Translations under genes and position numbers: made by a program
Part shown: one piece after another, positions 43,181-51,797 of the stretch
Layout of the letters: the number at the start of each line of letters is the position of its first letter
Numbering within the stretch: position 1 is the first letter of the stretch
NCBI RefSeq assembly: GCF_003075095.1
Contig: NZ_QCZF01000003.1
Coordinates: 62,001 to 126,000 of the forward strand
Reading direction: 5' to 3'
Source of the DNA: Blastococcus litoris
GTDB taxonomy: Bacteria > Actinomycetota > Actinomycetes > Mycobacteriales > Geodermatophilaceae
DNA length: 64,000 bases
The notes under the pieces: generated by a model
The model's input: only the letters and a program-made list of their open reading frames with translations
The model's database searches: none
What the model was told of the DNA's origin: nothing

Positions 43181-43235
43181 GCAACGAGCAAGTGGCCCCG
43201 CCGTGACGCGCCCAGTCGGGGTGAGGTACGGCCGG

Positions 43236-43613
43236 TCAGCGGTTCTTCCGCCGCCCCCGCACGGTCAGGAGGGCGTTGAGGAGCCCGACCATCGCCGCGC
43301 CGAGGACCGCGGCGATCAGCAGTGCGACGACCAGGGGCGCGCGGACGTCGGTGAAGACCAGGCTGATGTCGACGGTCTGGGTGTTGAAGACGACGAACAG
43401 CACCAGGACGACGGTCACGAACACCAGCAGGGAGAGCGCGAGGGTCCGGCCGATCGTGCGGCCGGTGTGCCGCTGCGCCCCGCCGGTGGGCCGGGCCGGG
43501 CCGTCGGGGCCGGCCGAGGCGACCGGCGGCGGCGTGGAGCCCTGGCCGCCCGGGGAGCCGAGCGTGGGGTCGGTGCCGGGGGTGCCGGCGGGGCGGGGTT
43601 CGGGAGTGCTCAC
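43236..43613 (-). CDS. LapA-domain membrane protein
   Basis: A 125-residue protein with a Pro/Gly-rich cytoplasmic N-terminus (1-50) and two helices typical of the LapA (DUF1049) domain: SLLVFVTVVLVLFVVFNTQTV and PLVVALLIAAVLGAAMVGLL, followed by the basic GRRKNR end. Role unknown in Gram-positives. The GTG at 43613 has CACACT six bases upstream, so it may be leaderless. Confidence 0.82.
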   Translation of the reverse strand: MSTPEPRPAGTPGTDPTLGSPGGQGSTPPPVASAGPDGPARPTGGAQRHTGRTIGRTLALSLLVFVTVVLVLFVVFNTQTVDISLVFTDVRAPLVVALLIAAVLGAAMVGLLNALLTVRGRRKNR

Positions 43614-43649
43614 CCCCTGAGTGTGCTGCTCAGGGACGCGCGGCGCAGG

Positions 43650-43820
43650 TCAGCCCTGCGCGTCCGGCTCCGTGCCGGCCGGGGGGTAGCTCGGCCCGGC
43701 AGCTCCGCCGGCGGGCCGGTCCTCGCCGCCCTGCGACGCCTCGTCCCCGGGAGGTGCGGTGTCGGTGCCCAGCGGCTGCGCGTCGAGGTCGTCGTCCCGG
43801 GCCGGTGTCGGCATCGTCAT
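43650..43820 (-). CDS. Tiny acidic disordered protein C
   Basis: A 56-residue hydrophilic Gly/Pro/Asp-rich protein (PTPARDDDLDAQPLGTDTAP, then SQGGEDRPAGGAAGPSYPPA). The ATG at 43820 has CAGACT seven bases upstream, a leaderless arrangement; a second ATG follows two codons later. Strong GC3 bias suggests a real gene. No function known. Confidence 0.5.
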   Translation of the reverse strand: MTMPTPARDDDLDAQPLGTDTAPPGDEASQGGEDRPAGGAAGPSYPPAGTEPDAQG

Positions 43821-43833
43821 GCGGTCGAGTCTG

Positions 43834-43901
43834 CATGATCACCGCCCGTCGGGCGCCCCGTGCGCGGCCCGTGAGAGGGCCTCCCGCGGCCGGTGATCAT
43901 G
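43834..43901. repeat. Long-range inverted repeat CATGATCACCG / CGGTGATCATG
   Basis: Eleven-bp perfect arms at 43834-43844 and 43891-43901, 46 bp apart, with a GC-rich interior that can pair further. It lies between two genes on the minus strand. The TGATCA core recalls the GATCA-containing hairpins at 3139-3233. Confidence 0.5.
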
Positions 43902-43912
43902 GCGGCGCCCGG

Positions 43913-44338
43913 TCACTCGGACAGCGCAGGACCCGCCTCGTGGTTCGGGTGGCCGTGGGTCCGCTCGCCCTGCTTCATGCGGGCCTCGAAGACGTGCCGG
44001 TCGCCGCCGGCGAGCTCGTCCCGGGCGCGCTGGTCGAAGGCGCGGAACGTGGCCCAGTAGTTCTCGTCGAAGTCCTCGACGATCTGGAAGGTCCAGCGGT
44101 CGGCGATCACGTTGCGGCCCACGAGGTCGCGGTCGAGGTCGGCGGCCAGCTGCGTGGCTCCTGCCGTGCCGAGCACCTCGACAGCCTCCTGCAGGAGCCG
44201 GTCGGCCTTGCCGGTCAGCTGGTGGAAGCCGTAGAGCAGGCCGCGGGCCTGGTCGACGGTCTCGAGCGCCTCGGAGAGCTTGCCGAGGCCCTCGACGGTG
44301 GTGTCGTCGAGGTCGGGACGGGTCCGGTCGTCGGTCAC
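43913..44338 (-). CDS. Conserved hypothetical protein
   Basis: A 141-residue soluble helical protein, unrecognised: LGKLSEALETVDQARGLLYG, then HQLTGKADRLLQEAVEVLG, WTFQIVEDFDENYW. The C-terminus is His-rich (GERTHGHPNHEAG). The GTG at 44338 has CACGAT six bases upstream, a leaderless arrangement. It follows the TetR gene on the same strand by 36 bp. Confidence 0.65.
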   Translation of the reverse strand: MTDDRTRPDLDDTTVEGLGKLSEALETVDQARGLLYGFHQLTGKADRLLQEAVEVLGTAGATQLAADLDRDLVGRNVIADRWTFQIVEDFDENYWATFRAFDQRARDELAGGDRHVFEARMKQGERTHGHPNHEAGPALSE

Positions 44339-44374
44339 CCGCTCATCGTGCGGGGGCCGCCGGCCGGCCGCAGG

Positions 44375-45019
44375 TCAGACCCGGCCCACCGCGATGTCGA
44401 TGAGCCGCTCGGCCAGCGGGCGGCCGTGCGAGGCGGGGCCGTCGGGACCGAGCAGCCCCCCGGAGAGGTACATGCCGTCGATGATCAGGTGGATCTGCGC
44501 GGCGAGGTCCTCGCCGTTGCCCGGCGCGACCTGCTCGGCGAGGCGCTCGAGGCGCATGTGCATCTCGAACTTGTAGTCGGCGGCGGCGGACCGCGCCGGG
44601 TGCTGCGGGTCGTCGTACTCGCTGCTGACGTTGGTGAAGGGGCAACCGCGGAAGCCGGTGCGCGTCACGTCGCGCTCGACGGCGTCGACGACGGAGAGCA
44701 GGGCCGCGCGCGGGTCGCCCTCGAGCCGCACCAGCTCGGCGTCGATGAAGGCCAGCACGGTGGCGGCCTTGCGGGAGAGGTAGGCCCCGACCAGGTCGTC
44801 CTTGCTCTTGAAGAGCCGGTAGACCGTCATCTTGCCCAGCCCGGTCTCGCGGACCAGCTCGTCCATCCCGACGCTGCGCGAGCTGCGTCCGGCGAACAAG
44901 CGCTCGGCGGTGTCCAGGACGATCGCCTGCCGCTCGGCGCGGCTGCGGCGGACGGGGGCGCCGGGAGCACCGAGTGCGTCGGCGTAGGCGTCGGCTGCGA
45001 GGAGCGGGGCGGCGGTCAC
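44375..45019 (-). CDS. TetR-family regulator
   Basis: A 214-residue repressor. The N-terminal helix-turn-helix covers about residues 25-75 (AIVLDTAERLFAGRSSRSVG, MDELVRETGLGKMTVYRLFK), followed by an all-helical ligand domain with a TetR_C-like RGCPFTNVSSEYDD. The ligand is unknown. The GTG at 45019 has CACCAT six bases upstream; a GTG at 45034 is an alternative. The perfect inverted repeat at 45081-45107 upstream is a likely autoregulatory operator. Confidence 0.9.
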   Translation of the reverse strand: MTAAPLLAADAYADALGAPGAPVRRSRAERQAIVLDTAERLFAGRSSRSVGMDELVRETGLGKMTVYRLFKSKDDLVGAYLSRKAATVLAFIDAELVRLEGDPRAALLSVVDAVERDVTRTGFRGCPFTNVSSEYDDPQHPARSAAADYKFEMHMRLERLAEQVAPGNGEDLAAQIHLIIDGMYLSGGLLGPDGPASHGRPLAERLIDIAVGRV

Positions 45020-45080
45020 GCAGGGATGGTGCACCCACCGCGTGACGGAGCAGTTCGCGGCACGCCGTGGATGTAGCTCT

Positions 45081-45107
45081 GGGTAACCAGAGGTGGACGG
45101 GTTACCC
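45081..45107. promoter_or_regulatory. Inverted repeat GGGTAACC-N11-GGTTACCC
   Basis: Perfect 8-bp arms at 45081-45088 and 45100-45107, about 60 bp upstream of the TetR start. Spacing and symmetry fit a TetR dimer site. GTAAC/GTTAC half-sites also occur in the pckG region (1109-1151). Confidence 0.6.
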
Positions 45108-45174
45108 GTGGCGACGGGGAGCGGTGTGGCTCGTGGTGCGACGGAGAGTCACCGCCGGGCAGGGTGCTCCGTGC

Positions 45175-45312
45175 TCAGTTGCGGCGGACGCGGCGGGGGT
45201 TGGCCAGCATGCGCGCGACCGTGACCGTGGCCGGCTCGGGGCTGCGGGAATCCTCGGTCTGGGCCTCGGGGGAGTCGTCGGAAACTCGTACGTCGCGCTG
45301 CGTGTCCTCCAT
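45175..45312 (-). CDS. Tiny hydrophilic protein
   Basis: A 45-residue protein, acidic in the first half (DDSPEAQTEDSRSPEPA) and basic at the end (ARMLANPRRVRRN). Codon third positions are almost all G or C. The ATG at 45312 has CACGCT seven bases upstream, matching the leaderless pattern. No family recognised, so the call is tentative. Confidence 0.45.
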   Translation of the reverse strand: MEDTQRDVRVSDDSPEAQTEDSRSPEPATVTVARMLANPRRVRRN

Positions 45313-45406
45313 GTGCCCGAGCGTGCCCCTGCGGCGCGGCAGGAGAAACCTCGGAGCGGCGTGATCCACCCCACGGGGCCTGAGATCTCGGTCACGTCCG
45401 CGCAGG

Positions 45407-46342
45407 TCAGCGGGCCGCGCCCAGCGCCTCGCCGAGGGCGGTGAGCTGGGCGAGCTGCCAATCGAGGAAGGGCTCGTCCTGGTCGGCGGGCGCCTCCGTC
45501 ACCTCGACGACGGGCACCCCGGCGTCGTCGGCCGCCGAGCGCAGCGCCTCCGCCGCGTCCCCGCCGGTCTGCTCGTCGAGCACCAGCACGTCCACCGAGC
45601 CGTCGGCCAGCGCGGACTCGAAGGCGCTCAGGTCTCCTGGCGCGGGCTCCTCCCCGCGGGCAGCGCTGCGCCGGTAGCCCTCCGGCGTGGCGTCCACGAG
45701 GCCGAGGGCGTCGGCCATCCGGTCGAAGGCCGGCTCGGTCGCCGCGTACGTCCGGCCGCTGACCGTCGAGCCCAGCGCCAGGACGGCGTCCAGGTACTGC
45801 CGCAGCTCCGCCTGCCAGGTCGCCGCGTTCGCCTCGAACACGTCCGCGGCGTCGGGGGAGAGCTGCCCGAGCTCCTCGGCCAGCGCCGGCGCCAGCGCGT
45901 GCACCGCCGCGGGGGACGACCAGACGTGCGGGTCGCTCCCCGCCGGCTCGTCGAGGAGGTCGGTCACCGTCAGCACGGCCGGCTCGGGTTCCTGCGCCTC
46001 GGCAGCGTCCTCGGCCCACCGGTCGTAGCCCGCACCGTTGACCACCACCAGGTCGGCGTCGGCGAAGGCGGCCAGGTCTGCGGCGGTCGGATCGGCCTCG
46101 TGCGGATCGACGTCCCCGGACGCGAGCACCGTCGTCACGTTCGCGCAGTCACCGCCGACCCGCCGCACGACGTCACCCCACTGCCCGACCGAGACGACGA
46201 CGTCGACGACCTCGCCGGTGCAGGTGTCGGGGTTGCCGCTCGCGACGGCGGCGGTGCTCTCGGGGGCGTCCTCGCCCCCGCACCCGGCCAGCAGCAGGGC
46301 CGAGAGCGCGAGCGGGACGAGGCTGGTGCGGAGGCGGGGCAC
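45407..46342 (-). CDS. Metal ABC transporter substrate-binding lipoprotein (ZnuA-like)
   Basis: A 311-residue lipoprotein: the signal peptide ends in LLLAGCGG with the lipid-bearing Cys. It is a cluster A-I solute-binding protein for zinc or manganese, with DVDPHEADPT and GSDPHVWSSP supplying metal-ligand His residues, and a central helix joining two lobes. The usual membrane and ATPase genes (ZnuB, ZnuC) are not adjacent, so it may serve a transporter encoded elsewhere or act as a metal chaperone. Confidence 0.88.
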   Translation of the reverse strand: MPRLRTSLVPLALSALLLAGCGGEDAPESTAAVASGNPDTCTGEVVDVVVSVGQWGDVVRRVGGDCANVTTVLASGDVDPHEADPTAADLAAFADADLVVVNGAGYDRWAEDAAEAQEPEPAVLTVTDLLDEPAGSDPHVWSSPAAVHALAPALAEELGQLSPDAADVFEANAATWQAELRQYLDAVLALGSTVSGRTYAATEPAFDRMADALGLVDATPEGYRRSAARGEEPAPGDLSAFESALADGSVDVLVLDEQTGGDAAEALRSAADDAGVPVVEVTEAPADQDEPFLDWQLAQLTALGEALGAAR

Positions 46343-46409
46343 GGGGGCGAACTCCTCGCTGGGTCGGGACGTCGGGGCCCAGCATGGCCGACGCCCCGCC
46401 GGAACCGCC

Positions 46410-47426
46410 TCAGCGGAACGAGGCGACCAGCGGGTCCCACAGGTCCAGCGGTGCGGGATAGGACGCGTAGACGCTGAACCGGTCCACCACGCCGTCGTAG
46501 CGGGCGCGCACCTGCGCGGCCACGTCGTCCGGCTCGGCGACGACGGCGAAGGCGGCGAGCACCTCGTCGTCGACCAGGTCGCGCATCGCCGTCCACTTGT
46601 CCTCCCGGCGCCCGACCGAGAGCGCGTGCAGCTCGTCGGCGAGGGACTCCCAGCCGTGCAGCTCGAGCACCGGGCGGTAGGCCGGGGTGCTGCCGTAGAA
46701 GGCGATGGTGGCCTTCACGGCCGCGGACGCCTCGGCCAGCTCCTGCTCGGACCGCCCCGAGACGACCAGGCCCGGCAGCGTGACGGCGACCTGCTCCCGG
46801 GTGCGGCCGGCGGCCGCCAGCCCTTCCTCGAGGGCGGGCAGCGTCCGCTCGCGCAGGTAGCGCTCGGTCGTGAAGCCGTGCACGAGCAACCCGTCGGCCA
46901 CCTCACCGACGAGGCGGGTCATCGCCGGGCCGACCGCCGCGAGGAACACCGGCGGCGGCCCCCACGGGTGCGGGTCGGGCGCGAACATCGGCGTCATCAG
47001 GGTGTGCCGGTAGTGCTCGCCCTGGAAGCGCAGCGGCGTGCCGTCCTGCCAGGACGCCCAGATGGCCCGCAGCGCCGCGACGTACTCGCGCATCCGCGCC
47101 ACCGGGGGGCTCCACGGCATCGAGAACCGGCGTTCGACGTGCGCCTTGATCTGCGTGCCGAGGCCCAGCACGAACCGGCCGCCGGTGTAGCGCTGCAGGT
47201 CGTGGGCGGTGGTGGCCAGCGTCATGGGCGACCGCGCGAAGGCCACGGCGATGGCGGTGCCGACCTGGAGCCGCTCGGTCGCCTGCCCGGCCGAGAGCAG
47301 CGGCAGGAACGGGTCGTGGTCGACCTCCGAGGCCCAGACGCCGGCGTAGCCGCGCGCCTCCAGGTCGCGGGCGGTGGCGGGGATGCCGTCGATCCCGGTG
47401 GACAGCAGGGCGGCGTCGAGGAGCAC
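46410..47426 (-). CDS. LLM-class F420-dependent oxidoreductase (TIGR03617 type)
   Basis: A 338-residue TIM-barrel luciferase-like enzyme. Typical segments are GYAGVWASEVDHDPFLPLL, LQVGTAIAVAFARSPMTLA and GGRFVLGLGTQIKAHVERRF, the last being the F420-binding signature of the group. The substrate is unknown. The GTG at 47426 has CAGGCT eight bases upstream. It is divergent from a gene pair (TIGR03084 and acyl-CoA dehydrogenase); such genes co-occur in actinobacterial catabolic clusters. Confidence 0.88.
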   Translation of the reverse strand: MLLDAALLSTGIDGIPATARDLEARGYAGVWASEVDHDPFLPLLSAGQATERLQVGTAIAVAFARSPMTLATTAHDLQRYTGGRFVLGLGTQIKAHVERRFSMPWSPPVARMREYVAALRAIWASWQDGTPLRFQGEHYRHTLMTPMFAPDPHPWGPPPVFLAAVGPAMTRLVGEVADGLLVHGFTTERYLRERTLPALEEGLAAAGRTREQVAVTLPGLVVSGRSEQELAEASAAVKATIAFYGSTPAYRPVLELHGWESLADELHALSVGRREDKWTAMRDLVDDEVLAAFAVVAEPDDVAAQVRARYDGVVDRFSVYASYPAPLDLWDPLVASFR

Positions 47427-47532
47427 GGTGCCCGAGCCTGCCCGACCGCCCGGCCCGCTGGCCAGCGCGAGACCGCCGCCCGTACGGTCGGCGCGGGGTC
47501 CGGCACCGCCGCCGGCCGCGACGGAGGTGGGC

Positions 47533-48342
47533 ATGAGCGAGCGCACCCGGCTGCTCGCCGGACTGCTGGACGACCTCGCCGCCGAGGGCGCGGCCCTCGA
47601 CGCGGTGGTCGCCGACCTGGAGGACACCGCCTGGCTCCTCCCGACCCCCGCGGAGGGCTGGACGGTGGCGATGCAGATCGCCCACCTGGCCTGGACCGAC
47701 GAGCAGGCGCTGCGGGCGGTCACCGAGCCGGAGGCGTTCGCCGCCGCCGCGGCCGGCAGCGCCCCCGAGCTGGCGGCGGCGGTGGACGCCGCGGCCGCCG
47801 AGGGGGCCGCCGTCGATCCGGCGCTGCTCGTGGAGCGCTGGCGGACGAGCCGCGCCGACCTGGCCCGCCGGCTCGCGTCGCTGCCCGAGGGGGCGAAGGT
47901 GCCCTGGTTCGGCCCGCCGATGAGCGCCCCGTCCCTCGCCACCGCCCGGCTGATGGAGACCTGGGCGCACGGCCTCGACGTCACCGACGCGCTCGGGCTG
48001 CCGCCGTCGGTCTCGCCGCGGCTGCGCGCGGTCGCCCACCTCGGGGTGCGCACCCGTGACTTCGCCTTCGCCCAGCGCGGCCTGCCCGCCCCGGCCGAGC
48101 CGTTCCGGGTCGAGCTGACCGCGCCCGACGGCGAGCTCTGGGTCTTCGGGCCCGAGGACGCCGCCCAGCGGGTCAGCGGCCCGGCCCTGGACTTCTGCCT
48201 GCGCGTCACCCGCCGCCGGCACCGCGCCGACCTGGCGCTCGAGGCCACCGGCGACGCCGCCGACCGCTGGCTCGACCTCGCCCAGGCGTTCGCCGGCCCG
48301 GCCGGCGCCGACCGCCCGTCAGCGACCGAGGAGGACGCATGA
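47533..48342 (+). CDS. TIGR03084-family metal-binding protein (DinB/maleylpyruvate isomerase-like)
   Basis: A 269-residue protein. Residues 1-150 form a four-helix bundle of the DinB/MDMPI type with the metal-site histidines in AMQIAHLAWTDEQAL and METWAHGLDVTDALG. The C-terminal part resembles a SCP2-like domain. Function unknown; the maleylpyruvate isomerase relatives use mycothiol. GGAGGTGG lies before the ATG. Its stop overlaps the next ATG (ATGA), so it is coupled to the acyl-CoA dehydrogenase. Confidence 0.85.
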   Translation: MSERTRLLAGLLDDLAAEGAALDAVVADLEDTAWLLPTPAEGWTVAMQIAHLAWTDEQALRAVTEPEAFAAAAAGSAPELAAAVDAAAAEGAAVDPALLVERWRTSRADLARRLASLPEGAKVPWFGPPMSAPSLATARLMETWAHGLDVTDALGLPPSVSPRLRAVAHLGVRTRDFAFAQRGLPAPAEPFRVELTAPDGELWVFGPEDAAQRVSGPALDFCLRVTRRRHRADLALEATGDAADRWLDLAQAFAGPAGADRPSATEEDA

Positions 48343-49496
48343 CCCTGGACTTCGACGAGGGCGACGAGCTGCGGGCCCTCCGCTCGGCCGTCGCCGACCT
48401 CGGCTCCCGCTACGGGCAGGCGTACTTCCTGGAGCAGGCGCGCTCCGGCGGTCGCACCGACGCGCTGTGGGCGGAGGCCGGCAAGGCGGGCTTCCTCGGC
48501 GTCAACCTGCCGGAGGAGCACGGCGGTGGTGGGGGCGGGATGGTGGAGCTCTCGATCGTCCTCGAGGAGCTCGGCGCGGCCGGCTGCCCGCTGCTGATGA
48601 TGGTCGTCTCACCCGCGATCTGCGGCACGGTCATCGGCCGGTTCGGCACCCCGGAGCAGAAGGACCGCTGGTTGCCGGGGCTGGCCGACGGCTCCACGAC
48701 CATGGGCTTCGCCATCACCGAGCCGGACGCCGGCTCGAACTCCCACGAGATCACCACGGTCGCCCGGCGGGACGGCGACGGGTGGGTGCTGCGCGGGCAG
48801 AAGGTGTGGATCAGCGGCGTCGACCAGGCCGACGCGCTGCTCGTGGTCGGCCGGCTCGCCGACGGCCCGACGGGGACGCTCCGGCCCGCGCTGTTCGTCG
48901 TCCCCACCGACGCGCCCGGGCTGACCGCGTCGGCGATCCCGATGGAGATCGTCAGCCCCGAGCGCCAGTTCCAGGTGTTCCTCGACGACGTCCGGCTGCC
49001 CGACGACGCCCTCGTCGGGCATCCCGACCAGGGCATCGCCCAGCTGTTCGCCGGCCTCAACCCCGAGCGGGTCATGGCGGCCGCCTACTCGCTGGGCGTC
49101 GCCCGGCTGGCCATGCGCAAGGCGACGGAGTACGCCCGGGAGCGCCAGGTGTGGGGCACGCCGATCGGCGCCCACCAGGGGCTGGCGCACCCGCTCGCCG
49201 CGTGCCAGATCGAGATCGAGTGCGCCCGCCTCATGACGCAGAAGGCCGCCTGGCTGATCGACGCCGGCCAGGACGCCGGGCTCGCGGCCAACAGCGCCAA
49301 GTACGCCGCGGCGGAGGCCGCCGTGCACGCCGTCGACCAGGCGATCCAGACCCACGGCGGGAACGGCCTGTCGCAGGAGTACGGGGTCGCCGCGTTGCTG
49401 GCGATGTCGCGGGTCAGCCGGATCGCGCCGGTCAGCCGGGAGATGATCCTCAGCTTCGTCGCCCAGCACGACCTGCGGCTGCCGCGCTCCTACTGA
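48339..49496 (+). CDS. Acyl-CoA dehydrogenase
   Basis: A 385-residue flavoenzyme of standard length. Signatures include MGFAITEPDAGSNSHEITTV, GQKVWISGVDQADALLVV, YARERQVWGTPIGAHQGLAH and IQTHGGNGLSQEYGV near the flavin and base region. The substrate is unknown; the coupling with the TIGR03084 gene and the divergent F420 enzyme suggest a small catabolic cluster. Its 3' end overlaps a tiny convergent gene by 7 bp. Confidence 0.93.
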   Translation: MTLDFDEGDELRALRSAVADLGSRYGQAYFLEQARSGGRTDALWAEAGKAGFLGVNLPEEHGGGGGGMVELSIVLEELGAAGCPLLMMVVSPAICGTVIGRFGTPEQKDRWLPGLADGSTTMGFAITEPDAGSNSHEITTVARRDGDGWVLRGQKVWISGVDQADALLVVGRLADGPTGTLRPALFVVPTDAPGLTASAIPMEIVSPERQFQVFLDDVRLPDDALVGHPDQGIAQLFAGLNPERVMAAAYSLGVARLAMRKATEYARERQVWGTPIGAHQGLAHPLAACQIEIECARLMTQKAAWLIDAGQDAGLAANSAKYAAAEAAVHAVDQAIQTHGGNGLSQEYGVAALLAMSRVSRIAPVSREMILSFVAQHDLRLPRSY

Positions 49497-49645
49497 CCGG
49501 GGGTGTCGGCGCCCTCGCCCTGACCGGCGTCCTCCCCCTCGGCCGGCTCCTGCGGGTGCGGCGTGCGGCCACCGGTCTCGTCGTCGCCGGGCGGGTCGCC
49601 CTCGGCGCGCTCGGACGTGTGCGGCGTGCGGCCTGGCTCGGTCAT
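49490..49645 (-). CDS. Tiny acidic disordered protein D
   Basis: A 51-residue hydrophilic protein with an internal duplication: GRTPHTSERAEGDPPGD and GRTPHPQEPAEGEDAGQ. Pro, Gly, Glu and Asp dominate. GGAGGA lies a few bases before the ATG at 49645, and the start region (tcggtcatggcggtc on the plus strand) is the same as that of acidic protein B. Role unknown. Confidence 0.6.
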   Translation of the reverse strand: MTEPGRTPHTSERAEGDPPGDDETGGRTPHPQEPAEGEDAGQGEGADTPGQ

Positions 49646-49710
49646 GGCGGTCCTCCTCGATCCGTCGGCTGACCGGCCTGTGCCCCCGTCGTGGTCCGGG
49701 AAACCCCTGC

Positions 49711-50634
49711 TCAGCCGACCGCGGAGGCCGCGGGCGTCCGGGGCAGCAGGGCCTCCACCGCCGCCGCGTCCGGCAGCGCGCCGCGGGCCCCCGGGCCGGT
49801 CGTCGACAACGCGGCGGCGGTCACCGCCACGCGCACGGCGGCCGCGAGGTCGGTGTCGGTGGTCAGCGCCTGTGCCAGGGCGCCGCAGAAGCAGTCGCCC
49901 GCCCCGGTGGTGTCGACGGCGGTCACCGGCGGCGGCGCCTGCAGGACGGCCGGGCCCTCCGGCGGCACCACCAGCGCGCCGCGGGCGCCGAGGGTCACGA
50001 CCACCGCGCACCGCGCGACGGAACGGGCCAGGGCCACCAGGTCGGCGGGGGAGCGCTCACCCGGCTGCGCGCCCGCCAGCTGGGCGAGTTCGTGCTCGTT
50101 GGGCACCAGCACGTCGACGTGCTCCAGCAGCCCGGGGGGTAGCGGCTGCGGGGGAGCGGGGGTGAGGACGACGGTGCCGGTGGCGGCCCGGGCGGCGGCC
50201 TCCACGGCCGCGAGGGGCACCTCGAGCTGGAGCAGCACCACCCGGGCCCGCCGGACCGGCTCGGCGTCGGCGTCCTCGGGGGTCAGCTCGGCGTTGGCGC
50301 CGGGGACGACGACGATCAGGTTCTCGCCGCTGCCCTCCTCCACGGGGATGGTCGCCGACCCGGTCGGCACGCCCGGGGTGCGGTGCACCCGGCTCACGTC
50401 GACGCGGGAGCCGGCCAGTGCCGCCAGCTGCCGGTCGCCGGCCGGGTCCTCGCCGACGCGGCCGACCATGTGCACGCCCGGCCCCAGCTCGCCGGCGGCC
50501 GCCGCCTGGTTGGCGCCCTTGCCGCCCGGGGCGAGGGCCGCGGAGCGACCGATCACCGTCTCGCCCCGGCCGGGGAGGCGGCCGACGGCGACGAGCACGT
50601 CCTCGTTGAGGCTGCCGACGACGGTGACGGACAT
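49711..50634 (-). CDS. rbsK: Ribokinase (PfkB family)
   Basis: A 307-residue sugar kinase. [20 protein letters not shown] and APGGKGANQAAAAGELG are the ribokinase N-terminal signatures; DTTGAGDCFCGALAQAL carries the catalytic Asp and anion hole. It probably phosphorylates ribose at O5. No ribose transporter or regulator is adjacent, so a related sugar or nucleoside is possible. Confidence 0.9.
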   Translation of the reverse strand: MSVTVVGSLNEDVLVAVGRLPGRGETVIGRSAALAPGGKGANQAAAAGELGPGVHMVGRVGEDPAGDRQLAALAGSRVDVSRVHRTPGVPTGSATIPVEEGSGENLIVVVPGANAELTPEDADAEPVRRARVVLLQLEVPLAAVEAAARAATGTVVLTPAPPQPLPPGLLEHVDVLVPNEHELAQLAGAQPGERSPADLVALARSVARCAVVVTLGARGALVVPPEGPAVLQAPPPVTAVDTTGAGDCFCGALAQALTTDTDLAAAVRVAVTAAALSTTGPGARGALPDAAAVEALLPRTPAASAVG

Positions 50635-50715
50635 GCGCGGACCTCCAGGTGTGCGGACGTCCAGCAGTACCAGACCGACGGTTTCCGCCCGCCCCCGGAG
50701 CGGTACCGCCGACCC

Positions 50716-51057
50716 ATGGCGACCGACGACGCTGACCAGATCCGCCGCGAGTTCGGCGAGGCGGTGAACATGACCGCCGGTGAGCTGGAGAAGTGGCTCG
50801 GCACCGACGAGTCGCAGGAGGTCGGCCAGAAGAGCGGCGGCTCCGGCGAGTCCACCGGCCACGAGTCGGGACGGCGGATCGTCGAGCTGCTGCGCACGAA
50901 GAAGGACGACCTGACCGACGACGACCTGGCCCACATGCGGAAGGTCCACGGCTACGTGCAGCGCCACCTCGCGCAGCGGCCGACCTCCGAGGACGTCGAG
51001 GGCTCCCGCTGGCGGTACTCGCTCATGAACTGGGGGCACGACCCGCTGAAGCAGTAG
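50716..51057 (+). CDS. DUF3140 protein
   Basis: A 113-residue soluble protein matching DUF3140: REFGEAVNMTAGELEKWLGT, SGRRIVELLRTKKDDLTDDD and MRKVHGYVQRHLAQRP, ending in WRYSLMNWGHDPLK. These proteins are widespread and have been linked only by annotation to DNA-binding; the function is unknown. TACCGC six bases before the ATG is close to the leaderless pattern. Confidence 0.85.
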   Translation: MATDDADQIRREFGEAVNMTAGELEKWLGTDESQEVGQKSGGSGESTGHESGRRIVELLRTKKDDLTDDDLAHMRKVHGYVQRHLAQRPTSEDVEGSRWRYSLMNWGHDPLKQ

Positions 51058-51066
51058 GTTCGGCCG

Positions 51067-51759
51067 ATGCGGCGCAACGACCCCGCGCAGTACGACCAGC
51101 TCGCGGACGAGTGGTGGCGGCACGACGGGGAGTTCGCCGCCCTGCACTGGCTGGCCGCCTCGCGCGCCGAGCACGTGCCGCCGGCCGCCTCCCCGGGCGC
51201 GGTGCTGGTCGACCTCGCGTGCGGCGGCGGGCTCATGGGCCCGCACGTCGCGGGGCTGGGCTACCGGCACGTGGGGGTGGACATCGGCGTCCGAGGGCTC
51301 GAGCTCGCCCGCCAGCACGGGCTGCTGCCGGTGCGCGGCTCGGTCCTCGCGGTGCCGCTCGCCGACGCGTGCGCCGACGTCGTCCTGGCCGGGGAGATCC
51401 TGGAGCACGTCGAGGACCACGCCGGTGTGCTCGCCGAGTGCGCGCGGCTGCTCCGGCCGGGCGGCACCCTGGTGCTCGACGCGCTGGCGTCGGGCTGGCT
51501 GTCGCGGCTGGTCAACGTCCACCTGCTGGAGCGGATGCCCGGAGGGCCGCCCCGGGGCCTGCACGACCCGGCGCTGTTCGTCGACCGCCGGCACCTGCTG
51601 GCGGCGGCCGACGAGGTGGGGCTCGACCTCGAGCTCGTCGGGCTGCGGCCGTCGATGCGGGAGGCGATCGCGTGGAGGTTCGGCCGCCGCCAGCTCGTCC
51701 GGATGAAGCCGATCCGCTCCACCGCCGTGGTGTTCGCCGGGTACGGGCGCAAGCGGTGA
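51067..51759 (+). CDS. UbiG-like SAM-dependent methyltransferase
   Basis: A 230-residue methyltransferase similar to UbiG O-methyltransferases: QYDQLADEWWRHDGEFAALH near the start, motif I VLVDLACGGGLMGP, and AGEILEHVEDHAGVLAECAR for the post-motif region. It is followed by a type III polyketide synthase and could methylate its phenolic product. The ATG at 51067 has TAGGTT (51055-51060) six bases upstream; this -10-like element overlaps the stop codon of the preceding gene. Confidence 0.85.
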   Translation: MRRNDPAQYDQLADEWWRHDGEFAALHWLAASRAEHVPPAASPGAVLVDLACGGGLMGPHVAGLGYRHVGVDIGVRGLELARQHGLLPVRGSVLAVPLADACADVVLAGEILEHVEDHAGVLAECARLLRPGGTLVLDALASGWLSRLVNVHLLERMPGGPPRGLHDPALFVDRRHLLAAADEVGLDLELVGLRPSMREAIAWRFGRRQLVRMKPIRSTAVVFAGYGRKR

Positions 51760-51797
51760 GTCGGCGAGCCGGTTGTGCGCCACGTACCGTCGGGTGC

